From Rhodobacterales bacterium RIFCSPHIGHO2_02_FULL_62_130 (GTDB taxonomy: Bacteria; Pseudomonadota; Alphaproteobacteria; Rhodobacterales; Rhodobacteraceae), in the NCBI GenBank assembly GCA_001828855.1, contig MHZT01000051.1, positions 1 to 64,000 of the forward strand: a stretch of 64,000 nt of DNA. Reading direction: 5' to 3'. The notes under the pieces were generated by a model. That model did not search any database. It worked only from the letters and a program-made list of their open reading frames with translations, and was not told where the DNA came from. Made by a program: the position numbers and the translations under genes. Below are positions 34,162 to 43,642 of this stretch, piece after piece. Position 1 is the first letter of the stretch. Each line of letters opens with the position of its first letter.

Positions 34162-35031
34162 ATGGCCGAGACGATGACAATGGACGATCAGTTGCGCGCG
34201 GCACTGTCCGATCTGACGCGGGCCGAACGGCAGTTGGCCACGCATATCCTGTCGCATTACCCGGTGGCGGCTTTGGGGTCGATCACGCAACTGGCCAAGG
34301 CCGCGCTGGTGTCAACTCCGACCGTGGTGCGGTTGGCGCAAAAGCTGGGTTACAAGGGCTATCCCGATTTCCAGAACTCGCTGCGGGCCGAGGTGGAAAC
34401 GATGCTGATCTCGCCCTTGGCCAAGCATGACCGCTGGGCGGGGGGGGTGCCGGATACGCATATCCTGAACCGCTTTGCCGATGCGGTGGTGTCGAACCTG
34501 CAAGCCACCTTGGGCCAGATCGACCATGCCGAATTTGATGCCGCCGCAGCGCTGCTGGCCGATCCGGCGCGCAGGGTCTTTGCGATGGGCGGGCGGATCA
34601 CCCATGCGATGGCCGACTATTTCACCTCGCTGATGAAGGTGGTCCGGCCCGAGGTGACCCTGCTCTCGGACAGTTCATCCACATGGCCGCCGACCTTGCT
34701 GGATATGTCGCAGGGCGATGTGCTGCTGGTCTTCGACATCCGCCGCTATGAAAACGCCGTGCTACAGGTGGCGGAAATGGCCAAGGAACAGGGGGCCGAG
34801 ATCATCCTGATCACCGACCGCTGGGTCTCGCCCGCCGCCGCCCACGCCCGCCATACCCTCTGCTGCCATATCGAGGCGCCATCGGCTTGGGATAGCAACG
34901 TGTCCTTGATGGTTCTGGTGGAAACCCTGTTGGCCGCCGTGCAGGGTCTGACATGGGAAGTCACCGAAAGCCGGATGAAGCGGATGGAGGATCTTTACGC
35001 CCGCACCCGCTTTTTCCGCCGCTACCGCTAG
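34162..35031 (+). CDS. MurR/RpiR family transcriptional regulator
   Basis: The 289-residue protein has an N-terminal RpiR helix-turn-helix (ALGSITQLAKAALVSTPTVV then RLAQKLGYKGYPDF, about residues 34-70) and a C-terminal SIS domain (RVFAMGGRITHAMADYFTSL, about 137-156, and ALLVFDIRRYE-like segment). SIS domains usually bind a phosphosugar or related anion. The ATG at 34162 follows GGGGGA; the longer frame to 34006 crosses the divergent promoter. It most likely controls the leftward catabolic cluster starting at 34015. Confidence 0.88.
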   Translation: MAETMTMDDQLRAALSDLTRAERQLATHILSHYPVAALGSITQLAKAALVSTPTVVRLAQKLGYKGYPDFQNSLRAEVETMLISPLAKHDRWAGGVPDTHILNRFADAVVSNLQATLGQIDHAEFDAAAALLADPARRVFAMGGRITHAMADYFTSLMKVVRPEVTLLSDSSSTWPPTLLDMSQGDVLLVFDIRRYENAVLQVAEMAKEQGAEIILITDRWVSPAAAHARHTLCCHIEAPSAWDSNVSLMVLVETLLAAVQGLTWEVTESRMKRMEDLYARTRFFRRYR

Positions 35032-35073
35032 ACCAACCATTGCCCCACGACAAAAAAGGCAAAGCCCCGCAGG

Positions 35074-35106
35074 TTTCATCTTGGCTCAAATACTCCCGCC
35101 GGAGGC
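35074..35106 (-). repeat. intergenic repeat, form A1
   Basis: On the minus strand it reads GCCTCCGGCGGGAGTATTTG then AGCCAAGATGAAA, differing from the copy at 16043 by one base over the shared length. It lies about 40 bases past the RpiR stop. Confidence 0.7.
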
Positions 35107-35185
35107 TTCCACAGAAGCCCCGCGCACAAGGCCAGATAGTTATGGCCGCCATGACCAAGGCCAGCCCCCCTCTCGCGCCAGCCTC

Positions 35186-35207
35186 GTAGGTCGGGGTTCA
35201 CCCCGAC
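35186..35207. repeat. family B repeat unit
   Basis: This is a full unit with the GTAG head and the GTCGGGGTTCACCCCGAC-type core, identical to 31605-31626. It lies 16 bases beyond the stop of the leftward EamA gene and could serve as its terminator stem. Confidence 0.75.
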
Positions 35208-35223
35208 TCTGCCACAGCCCCCG

Positions 35224-36111
35224 TCAGGCCAGCACAGGGGCTGCCGTCGCCCGCTCGCGCGCGCCGATCAGCGCGTTCAGCACCACGGCCACCAACAGCA
35301 CAGCACCGCCGACAAAGGTCGCGGCAGTCGCCGTTTCGCCCAGAAAGAGCCAGACCCAGATCGGGGCCAGCAGCACCTCGACCAGTGACAAAAGCGTGGC
35401 TTGCGCGGCAGGGATCACACGGCTGCCGATGGTATAAAGCACCATGCCGCCCGCCAAAGTGACCGCCCCCATGCCCGCCGAAATGGCGATTTCAAGGGCA
35501 GGAATGGCAAGGCTCTGGCCTTGGGAACCCACCACCAGCGCGCCTGCGACCATCGAGAACAGCCCGCCCAGCACCACGGCGGGCAGCATATTGGCCAGCT
35601 TGCCCCAGCGCAGGGTGATCGTGAACGTGGCAAACCCAAGCGCCGACAGCAGCGCCGCGACATTGCCAGCAACCGCACCGCCCGCCACGCCTTCGCGTAC
35701 CATCATCAGCACGCCCACCACGGCCAGCGCAATTGCGCCCCATGTCGCGCGGCTGACGTGTTCGCGCAGGATCAACCAACCCAGCAGCGCCGCAAAGAAG
35801 GGCGAGGCCGAAAACAACAGCACCGCATTGGCGACGGTGGTAGCCTGAAACGCAAAGATCGCACCGGAAAACGCCGCGACCAGACCCATGCCGCCGATCA
35901 TGCCCGCCACGCCGACCGCGCGAAATTCAGGCCAGATCCGCCCGCCCGATTGAACACCAATCCACACCAGCAACACCGGCACCATCCCGACCGAGCGCCA
36001 GAACAGGATCTCCCAACTGCCGGCCTCGTGGATATTGCGGATGATCAGCCCTTGCACCGACCAGACCGCCCCGGCCAGCAACACCAAACCCGCACCCGTC
36101 GCGTAACGCAT
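35224..36111 (-). CDS. EamA/DMT family transporter
   Basis: The 295-residue inner-membrane protein has about ten helices in two EamA repeats (residues about 5-135 and 145-280). The segments WSVQGLIIR.., NAVLLFSASPFFAALLGWL and SLVEVLLAPIWVWLFLGE are typical of DMT permeases that move amino acids or other small metabolites outward. The substrate is unknown. The AGGGG ribosome-binding site lies in the 3' arm of a GCCCCTG/CAGGGGC hairpin (36117-36149). Confidence 0.87.
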   Translation of the reverse strand: MRYATGAGLVLLAGAVWSVQGLIIRNIHEAGSWEILFWRSVGMVPVLLVWIGVQSGGRIWPEFRAVGVAGMIGGMGLVAAFSGAIFAFQATTVANAVLLFSASPFFAALLGWLILREHVSRATWGAIALAVVGVLMMVREGVAGGAVAGNVAALLSALGFATFTITLRWGKLANMLPAVVLGGLFSMVAGALVVGSQGQSLAIPALEIAISAGMGAVTLAGGMVLYTIGSRVIPAAQATLLSLVEVLLAPIWVWLFLGETATAATFVGGAVLLVAVVLNALIGARERATAAPVLA

Positions 36112-36116
36112 GTTCT

Positions 36117-36149
36117 GCCCCTGTTTTTTGCCAGTTTTCCGGCAGGGGC
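36117..36149 (-). promoter_or_regulatory. hairpin covering the EamA ribosome-binding site
   Basis: On the minus strand GCCCCTG, a 19-base loop and CAGGGGC lie five bases before the EamA start codon. The AGGGG ribosome-binding site is within the 3' arm, so the stem could limit translation. Confidence 0.35.
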
Positions 36150-36201
36150 GTGGCGCGTCTGTTCCAATCCCGACTGTTCAAGGCGAGAATTGGCTGGCCG
36201 G

Positions 36202-37134
36202 TCAGTATCCGCGCGTGCGATCCACCAGATTAAGGAAGGGCAGTCCGGCTTCACCGCGCCGGATATTCTCGGCCAGCACCTTTGCGGCCCCGCTGGAGCG
36301 GGTGTCGGCGGCGATATGCGGCGTTACGGTCACGCGCGGGTGGGTCCAGTAGGGATGGTCTTGCGGCAGGGGTTCGACGCGGAACACATCCAGCGTGGCA
36401 TGGCCGATATGACCCGCATCCAGCGCCGCCAGCAGCGCCGCGTCATCAATCAGCGCGCCGCGACCGGGGTTCAGGATCGTGGCCCCTGCGCGCATCCAGG
36501 ACAGGCAGCGGGCATCCAGCAGGTTTTCCGTCTCGGGCGTCTTGGGCAGCAGCGTGACCACGATATCAGCCCCCGACAGTGCGGCCTGCAAGCCGTCTTC
36601 GCCGTGCAGGCAGGGCAGGCCGAGGCCGGTCTTTTCGGTCCGGCTCCACCCCGTCACCGGAAAATTGAGCGCCATAAGCGCGCGCGCGCAGGCCAGACCC
36701 AGCGCGCCCATGCCCAGCATCGCCACCGGCCTTTCGCGCGCCAAGGGCGGGCAGGCGGGGTTCCAGACGCGGTTCGGATTGACGATATGGCGATCCATGC
36801 CAAGGTGATGGCGCAGGCTGTGGCCCACCACCCATTCCACCATGCCCTCGGTCAGTCCGGTATCGACCATGCGGCACAGGGGTTGCGTCAGGGTTGGATT
36901 GCCTACGATCCGCTCCACCCCCGCCCAAAGGTTCAGAACGGCCTTGGTGCGGGTGAAGGGGGTGAAATCCTGCAACGGCGATGAGGGCGCGTAGATGATA
37001 TAATCCACCGCTGCCGGGTCAGCCGCCTCGGTCACCAGCCGCGCGGTGATTCCGGCGGCAGACAAGGCGGCGGGCAAAACATCGCGGTATTCATCCCAGA
37101 CATTCGGGGCAGAAAAGTAGATGGTGACGGTCAT
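36202..37134 (-). CDS. glyoxylate/hydroxypyruvate reductase A-like (D-2-hydroxyacid dehydrogenase)
   Basis: The 310-residue protein resembles GhrA: short N-terminal substrate domain with LNLWAGVERIVGNPTL, VEWVVGHSLRHH, Rossmann loop AMLGMGALGLACARAL, and catalytic Arg in NPGRGALIDD, Glu in FRVEPLP and His in VTVTPHIAADT. It reduces glyoxylate or hydroxypyruvate with NADPH. The ATG at 37134 follows AGGGAG; the longer frame to 37374 runs into the DUF1345 gene. It is upstream of the EamA gene in the same direction, 90 bases apart. Confidence 0.87.
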   Translation of the reverse strand: MTVTIYFSAPNVWDEYRDVLPAALSAAGITARLVTEAADPAAVDYIIYAPSSPLQDFTPFTRTKAVLNLWAGVERIVGNPTLTQPLCRMVDTGLTEGMVEWVVGHSLRHHLGMDRHIVNPNRVWNPACPPLARERPVAMLGMGALGLACARALMALNFPVTGWSRTEKTGLGLPCLHGEDGLQAALSGADIVVTLLPKTPETENLLDARCLSWMRAGATILNPGRGALIDDAALLAALDAGHIGHATLDVFRVEPLPQDHPYWTHPRVTVTPHIAADTRSSGAAKVLAENIRRGEAGLPFLNLVDRTRGY

Positions 37135-37199
37135 GGCGCGGACTCCCTGCATCGGCCAAGGTGTAAGGGCAGCTATGGGCGCTGTCCACAAGGCTGGGC

Positions 37200-37826
37200 T
37201 TAAAGTGCCGCCGTCACCGCCGCATTCACCGCCAGCGCCAGAATGACGGTGTTGTAAAAGAACGATGCCACCGAATGTGCCAGCACCATCCGCCGCATCG
37301 GCGTCGCGGTGGTGACCACATCCGACACCTGCGCCGTCATCCCCACCACAAAGGACATATACAGGAAATCCCAAGCGGAAGGTGTCTCGGTTTCCGGAAA
37401 GGCCAGCCCGCCTGCGGATTGGCCTGCCTCGGGGCGGTAGAAAAGATGGGCGTAGTGAAAAGCCAGCAGCGTATGCACCATCGCCCAGCCCAGCGGCACC
37501 GAGCCAAGCGCGGCCCAGCGCGCCAAGGCCGCCGCGTCGTCGGTGCCGTTCAGCGCCATCGCAATGGCCCCAAGGCTGACCGCCACTGACCCCGCCGCCA
37601 AGGTCAGGATCAGGGCAATACCTTCGTCGGTCTGCTCGGCGTGGCGGCGCAGGTCATCCGGGGTCACGGTCTGGGCAAAGCGCAGCATCAGCGCAAGATA
37701 GATCAGAAAGAAAGCATTGGCCCCGATCAGGGCGCGAAACTCGATCGGCAGGGGCAAGGCAAGGCCCGCGGCCCCCACAGCGGACCCCAAAGAAAATGCC
37801 AGCAAAAAGCGCTTGTGCCTGCCCAT
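37200..37826 (-). CDS. DUF1345 membrane protein
   Basis: The 208-residue protein has about five helices and the DUF1345 features TVTPDDLRRHAEQTDEG and WDFLYMSFVVGMTAQVSDV. Its function is unknown. The ATG at 37826 lies two bases after the mrdB stop, so it is the last gene of the rod-shape operon. A role in envelope growth is only suggested by position. A longer frame to 38210 overlaps mrdB and is rejected. Confidence 0.8.
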   Translation of the reverse strand: MGRHKRFLLAFSLGSAVGAAGLALPLPIEFRALIGANAFFLIYLALMLRFAQTVTPDDLRRHAEQTDEGIALILTLAAGSVAVSLGAIAMALNGTDDAAALARWAALGSVPLGWAMVHTLLAFHYAHLFYRPEAGQSAGGLAFPETETPSAWDFLYMSFVVGMTAQVSDVVTTATPMRRMVLAHSVASFFYNTVILALAVNAAVTAAL

Positions 37827-37828
37827 CG

Positions 37829-38968
37829 CTAGCGTGGCCTGTGGACGATGGCGCTTTGCACCAGACCAAAGGCCAGCAAGATCACCAGCGTCGCCGAACC
37901 ACCATAGGACAGCAGCGGCAGCGGCACCCCCACCACGGGGGCCATGCCCATCACCATCGACAGGTTCACCGCCAGATACAGGAAGAAGTTCACCGCCACC
38001 CCGATGATCAGCAACTGGCTGAAGCGGTCCTTGTTCTGGATCGCCGCCACGATGCAGAACACCAGCACCAGCGTATACAGCGCCAGAAGCGAGATCGCGC
38101 CGATAAAGCCGAACTCTTCGCCCAATGTGGTGAAGATAAAGTCGGTGTGCTTTTCGGGTAGAAAATTCAACCGGCTTTGGGTGCCTTGCATAAAGCCCTT
38201 GCCCGCCCAACCACCGGACCCCAGCGCGATCTTGGCCTGAATGATGTTATAGCCCGCGCCCAACGGATCGGCGCTAGGGTCCAGAAAGGTATGGATGCGC
38301 TTGTATTGGTAATCATGCAGCAATTGCCAAGGGGTGCCTTCGGACAGCATCACGGCAGCCACCGTGCCCCCCACGCCAGCCCCCACCACCACGAAATACC
38401 ACAGCGACACACCCGCCGCGAACATCACGCCCGCGCCACCCACCACCAGCATCACCGATGTGCCAAGGTTCGGCTGCATCAGCACCAGAACAGTCGGCGC
38501 TATAATCAGCAGCACCGGGATCAGCACCCAGAGCGGGCGCGACACTTTCTTATCGTCCAGCCAGTCGTAATAGGTGGCCAGCATCATCACCAGCGTGACC
38601 TTCATCAACTCGGACGGTTGCAGGCGCATAAAGCCGATGTCGATCCAGCGCTGCGCGCCCATGCCCACCACGCCGAAAAACTCGACGATCAGCAGCAGGA
38701 TCATGCCCACCGCATAGGCCATGCCCGACATATTGCGCCAGAACCAGATCGGCACGAAGGCGACAAAGAACATAAGCGCCATGCCAAGGCCGAACCGCTG
38801 CATCTGCGGCTTGGCCCAGGTGCCGATCTCGCCGCCCGCGATGGAATACAGCATCAGCCAGCCGATGGCAGCAACGGCGGTGATCACAAGGATCAGCGCC
38901 CAGTTCAGGTAGAACACCTTGCCAAAGCCGGTCGGGGTGGTTTTCAGGCGATATTCTAGAAAGCTCAT
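37829..38968 (-). CDS. mrdB: peptidoglycan glycosyltransferase RodA
   Basis: The 379-residue SEDS-family protein has about ten helices and conserved loops (RWIDIGFMRLQPSELMK; QPNLGTSVMLVVGGAG; GSGGWAGKGFMQGTQSRLNF and KHTDFIFTTLGEEFGF). It polymerises lipid II into glycan strands of the elongating wall with PBP2. It overlaps mrdA by ATGA (38965-38968), consistent with stoichiometric production of the RodA-PBP2 pair. Confidence 0.95.
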   Translation of the reverse strand: MSFLEYRLKTTPTGFGKVFYLNWALILVITAVAAIGWLMLYSIAGGEIGTWAKPQMQRFGLGMALMFFVAFVPIWFWRNMSGMAYAVGMILLLIVEFFGVVGMGAQRWIDIGFMRLQPSELMKVTLVMMLATYYDWLDDKKVSRPLWVLIPVLLIIAPTVLVLMQPNLGTSVMLVVGGAGVMFAAGVSLWYFVVVGAGVGGTVAAVMLSEGTPWQLLHDYQYKRIHTFLDPSADPLGAGYNIIQAKIALGSGGWAGKGFMQGTQSRLNFLPEKHTDFIFTTLGEEFGFIGAISLLALYTLVLVFCIVAAIQNKDRFSQLLIIGVAVNFFLYLAVNLSMVMGMAPVVGVPLPLLSYGGSATLVILLAFGLVQSAIVHRPR

Positions 38969-40908
38969 GCTTTGGAACTTTCCGGATTGGTGCCATCGGG
39001 CAGGCGCAGTTTCAGGCTTTTCAGCATTGTCTCGATCCGGCCGCGCTGATCGGCGGGATAGGCGGTCAGCGCGGGGATGCCATCCGACAGCGCGCGCAGA
39101 ATAGCATCACGGCCAATGGGGGCGGCAACAGTCGATCCGCCGCCGCCATGTTCCACCACCACCGCCACCGCGTAGCGCGGCGCATCGGCGGGAGCAAAGC
39201 CGACAAACAGCGCATGGTCCCGCTGTTTCCACGGCAGGTTGTCGTTGGACACCACACCGCTGTCGCGTTCCGCAGTCGAGATATTGCGGACCTGCGCCGT
39301 GCCGGTCTTGCCTGCCATCAGCATCGCCTCATCCGCGATGCGGGCGGAACGGGCGGTGCCTTGTGCGCCGTTCATCACGTCGAACATGCCGCCCTGCACC
39401 GCGCGCAGCAGCGACGCATCCAGACCAAGGCTTTCGGGTTCCGGCACGGGAACCTCTTTGCCATCGACCGACCGCACCAGACGCGGCTTGACCATCTTGC
39501 CCGTTGCCACCCGCGCCGCCATCACCGCCAGTTGCAGCGGCGAGGCCAGCACATAGCCCTGCCCGATCGAGGCGTTGATGGTATCGCCAATCCGCCATTC
39601 GGCCTTGTGGCGTTCCAGCTTCCACGCCTTGTCGGGCATATTGCCTTCGGTGATTGCCGACATCGGCAGTTCATGCCGCACGCCAAGGCCCAGCTTGCGG
39701 CCCATCTCGGCGATCTTGTCGATGCCCACCTTCTGCGCGATGTCATAATAGAACACGTCGCAGCTTTCGGCCAAAGACCGCGCCAGCCCCACCGTGCCAT
39801 GCCCGCCTTTTTTCCAGCAGTGGAACTTGCGGCTGCCGGATTCCAGATAGCCGGGGCAGCGCACCTTGGTATCCAGATCAATCACCCCCGCCTCAAGCGC
39901 GGCCAGCGCCGTCACCATCTTGAAGGTCGATCCGGGCGGATAGGCGCCTTGCACGGTCTTGTTGGCCAGCGGGCGGTGGTCATGTTCGGTCAGCAGTGAA
40001 TAGTCGGCCTGACTGATCCCGCGCACGAACAGGTTCGGGTTGAATGAGGGCGAGGACACAATCGCAATCAGATCGCCGTTGGTGACATCCATCACCACGC
40101 AGGCCGCGCTTTCGTCACCCAGCCGCGCCTGCACAAAGTTCTGCACATCGGCGTTGATGGTCAGACGGATATCGGCACCGGGGATGCCGTCCACACGGTC
40201 CAGCTCGCGCATGACGCGGCCCACGGCGTTGACTTCGATCCGCTTGGTGCCGGCATGGCCGCGCAGATTATCCTCCAGCCATTTCTCGGCCCCGATCTTG
40301 CCGATCTGGAACCGTGGTATCCGCAGCAGCGGATCGGGATTTTCCAGCCCCTCAAGGTCTTTCTCGCTGACCGGCCCGACATAGCCCACGATATGCGCGA
40401 AGTCCTCGGCGCGCGGATAGCTGCGGCTCAGGCCCACTTCGGGGGTGACGCCGGGCAGAGCAGGGCCATTCACCGCGATCTTGGAAAAATCGTCCCAGTT
40501 CAACCGGTCGGCCACCGTGACCGGCACGAAGGGGCTGTTGCGTTCGACGTCTTTCAGCGTCTCGGCCATATCCTCGGCGGTGATCGGGATGATGTGGCTT
40601 AGGCGGTTCAGCACGGCTTCGACATCGCCCGCATCCTCCCGCGTGATGACGACGCGGTAGTTCTGTTCGTTGCCCGCGATCAGCTTGCCGTTGCGGTCCT
40701 GTATCAGACCGCGCGCGGGCGGGATCAGGCGGATGTTGATGCGGTTCTCTTCGGCCAGAAGCTTGAATTCATCGGCCTGTTCAATCCCCAGATAGCGCAT
40801 CCGGCCACCCAGCGCCGCCACCATGGCCGCCATGCAGCCGCCCATGAACAGCGCGCGGCGCGTCACGGATTTGGCGGTGGCTTCGGTATCGCGGGGCGTG
40901 CGTCTCAC
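38965..40908 (-). CDS. mrdA: penicillin-binding protein 2
   Basis: The 647-residue class B PBP has one N-terminal transmembrane helix, a pedestal/dimerisation region and a transpeptidase domain. Active-site motifs are S327-T-F-K330 (PPGSTFKMV), S382-C-D384 (SxD in place of SxN) and K534-T-G536 (AGKTGTAQV). It cross-links peptidoglycan in the elongasome. The start is a GTG at 40908 overlapping the mreD stop, with GGGAGG six bases upstream; the frame is open further but that part is the mreD gene. Confidence 0.93.
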   Translation of the reverse strand: MRRTPRDTEATAKSVTRRALFMGGCMAAMVAALGGRMRYLGIEQADEFKLLAEENRINIRLIPPARGLIQDRNGKLIAGNEQNYRVVITREDAGDVEAVLNRLSHIIPITAEDMAETLKDVERNSPFVPVTVADRLNWDDFSKIAVNGPALPGVTPEVGLSRSYPRAEDFAHIVGYVGPVSEKDLEGLENPDPLLRIPRFQIGKIGAEKWLEDNLRGHAGTKRIEVNAVGRVMRELDRVDGIPGADIRLTINADVQNFVQARLGDESAACVVMDVTNGDLIAIVSSPSFNPNLFVRGISQADYSLLTEHDHRPLANKTVQGAYPPGSTFKMVTALAALEAGVIDLDTKVRCPGYLESGSRKFHCWKKGGHGTVGLARSLAESCDVFYYDIAQKVGIDKIAEMGRKLGLGVRHELPMSAITEGNMPDKAWKLERHKAEWRIGDTINASIGQGYVLASPLQLAVMAARVATGKMVKPRLVRSVDGKEVPVPEPESLGLDASLLRAVQGGMFDVMNGAQGTARSARIADEAMLMAGKTGTAQVRNISTAERDSGVVSNDNLPWKQRDHALFVGFAPADAPRYAVAVVVEHGGGGSTVAAPIGRDAILRALSDGIPALTAYPADQRGRIETMLKSLKLRLPDGTNPESSKA

Positions 40909-41444
40909 ATCCGCCTCCCATAGGCATCCACTTCGCCCATCGCGGGCTTGTGCAGATCCAGCACATAGCGCGACAGGCCGACAACGACAGGATAGCAGAC
41001 AATCGACCAGATCACCTGCACCATCGCAAAACCGAACCCCGATTGCGGCAAAAGCACCATCGCAAAGACCAGCCGGTAGGCCACCAGCATCCCCAGCATC
41101 ATCCCTGCCACCAGCAACCATTCCACGCCAAAGTTCAATTCTCGGGTCAGGGCGACGCGGGCGCGGACGAATTCAGATGCGATAATGACAAGGGCCGCCC
41201 AAAGCCCCGGCGGACGCATCAGGATCAGATCCTCTAGCAGCACCACCGCGCCGATCAGCACCGCAGGCAGATAATCGGGTCGCCGCATCGTCCATGCAAA
41301 GATCAGGCACAGCAGAATATCCGGCCCCGGCAGATCGCCCGCCATCGACCCCAGCGGCAACAGCCGCAGGAACAACAGCGCCAGTGCGATGGCCACAAAC
41401 AGCGCGCGGTGCAGCCAGACCGATCTGGTGGCCCCGTCAACCAT
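40905..41444 (-). CDS. mreD: rod-shape-determining protein MreD
   Basis: The 179-residue inner-membrane protein has about five to six helices, typical length for alphaproteobacterial MreD. Its motifs (GDLPGPDILLCLIFAWTMRRPDYLPAVLIG) match the family. It partners MreC in the elongasome. It overlaps mreC by eight bases upstream and mrdA by four bases downstream. Confidence 0.88.
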   Translation of the reverse strand: MVDGATRSVWLHRALFVAIALALLFLRLLPLGSMAGDLPGPDILLCLIFAWTMRRPDYLPAVLIGAVVLLEDLILMRPPGLWAALVIIASEFVRARVALTRELNFGVEWLLVAGMMLGMLVAYRLVFAMVLLPQSGFGFAMVQVIWSIVCYPVVVGLSRYVLDLHKPAMGEVDAYGRRM

Positions 41445-42369
41445 CGCTGCCCGTTTCTGCCTGCTGATCGGCAGGCGGGCGCTGCGGCCCTTGCACCGGA
41501 ACCTGCACGGGCGGCGGTGCGATCAGCGCCCCTGCATCGGTGATCGGCGGCAGATCATGGCTCCTCAGCACGCGCAGGAATTCAAGCCGTTGATAATCAG
41601 CCGACAGCGCGACGCGCAGGCGGTTGTCATTGCCCATCACCACCTGACCCACCAGCAACCCCGCCGGAAACACCCCGCCATCGCCCGAGCTTATCACGCG
41701 GTCACCGGGGCGGACCTCATCACTGTCCTCAAGGAAATCCAGCGGTGGCAGGGACGAATTATCCCCCGACAGAATCGCCTTTTGTCCCGAAGGCTGCACC
41801 AGAACCGGCACGCGGCTGTTGCTGTCGGTCAGCAGGATCACGCGGGAGGTCTGCGCCCCCACGCCGGAAATCCGGCCCACAAGGCCGATCCCGTCCATCG
41901 TGGCCCAACCGTCGCGGATACCATCGCGGGAACCAACGTTCAGAAGCACCGACTGGCGGAAGGGGCTGCCGCTATCGGCCAGCACCACGCCCGTCACATG
42001 GGTCAGGCGCGGATCAAGCCGGACATGGTTTAGGTCCAGCAGGCGGGCGTTCTTCTGTTCAAGCTGAAGGGCCGCCTCTTTCCACGCCTTCATCTGGCGC
42101 AATTCCTCACGCAATTGCTGGTTCTGCTCCAGCAGGCGGGAATAGGACTGAAAGTTGCCCACCACATCGGTGGTCCATGTGATCGGGGCCATCGCCCATT
42201 CAAAGGACGGCACAAAGCGGTCTATCAGCGCGGCACGAAAGCGTTCGACCCGTGGGCTGTCGATGCGCCACAAAAAGAACAGTCCCAGCAGGACAAGCAC
42301 CAACAGACCCACCAGAACCCTGCGAAGGGGGCGGGAAAAGTCTTCTGGATCGGTGCGGTATTTTGCCAT
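41437..42369 (-). CDS. mreC: rod-shape-determining protein MreC
   Basis: The 310-residue protein has a short cytoplasmic N terminus, one transmembrane helix (about residues 17-34), a periplasmic coiled coil (SYSRLLEQNQQLREELRQMK, about 76-95) and the MreC beta domain with VVLADSGSPFRQSVLLNVGSRDGI. It ends with a proline-rich tail (PPPVQVPVQGPQRPP) absent from many homologues. It is 53 bases downstream of mreB. Confidence 0.92.
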   Translation of the reverse strand: MAKYRTDPEDFSRPLRRVLVGLLVLVLLGLFFLWRIDSPRVERFRAALIDRFVPSFEWAMAPITWTTDVVGNFQSYSRLLEQNQQLREELRQMKAWKEAALQLEQKNARLLDLNHVRLDPRLTHVTGVVLADSGSPFRQSVLLNVGSRDGIRDGWATMDGIGLVGRISGVGAQTSRVILLTDSNSRVPVLVQPSGQKAILSGDNSSLPPLDFLEDSDEVRPGDRVISSGDGGVFPAGLLVGQVVMGNDNRLRVALSADYQRLEFLRVLRSHDLPPITDAGALIAPPPVQVPVQGPQRPPADQQAETGSDG

Positions 42370-42422
42370 GGTGGACCGTCTTCAATGCAGGGGCCAGATG
42401 GCCCCCGCCGCAACCGATAAGA

Positions 42423-43528
<1,106 letters not shown>

Positions 43529-43642
43529 CATATACGGGGCGCAAGGCCCGAACGAAAGGGCTTTGGCCTGCGGCGGCGTCATTCCGCCCGACCCGCACCG
43601 ACTTGTGATAAGTCAACAATCAGGGGGCGGAACGGGTAGGAT

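Larger units (their letters stand above)
35032..35223. other. convergent intergenic region holding two repeat types
   Basis: This 192-base region between convergent stops contains a form A1 repeat (35074-35106) and a family B unit (35186-35207). No ORF or RNA gene is seen. Confidence 0.5.

Noticed and set aside
40909-41121. upstream extension of the mrdA frame
   Set aside because: It lies within mreD; the GTG at 40908 with GGGAGG gives the expected PBP2 N terminus.
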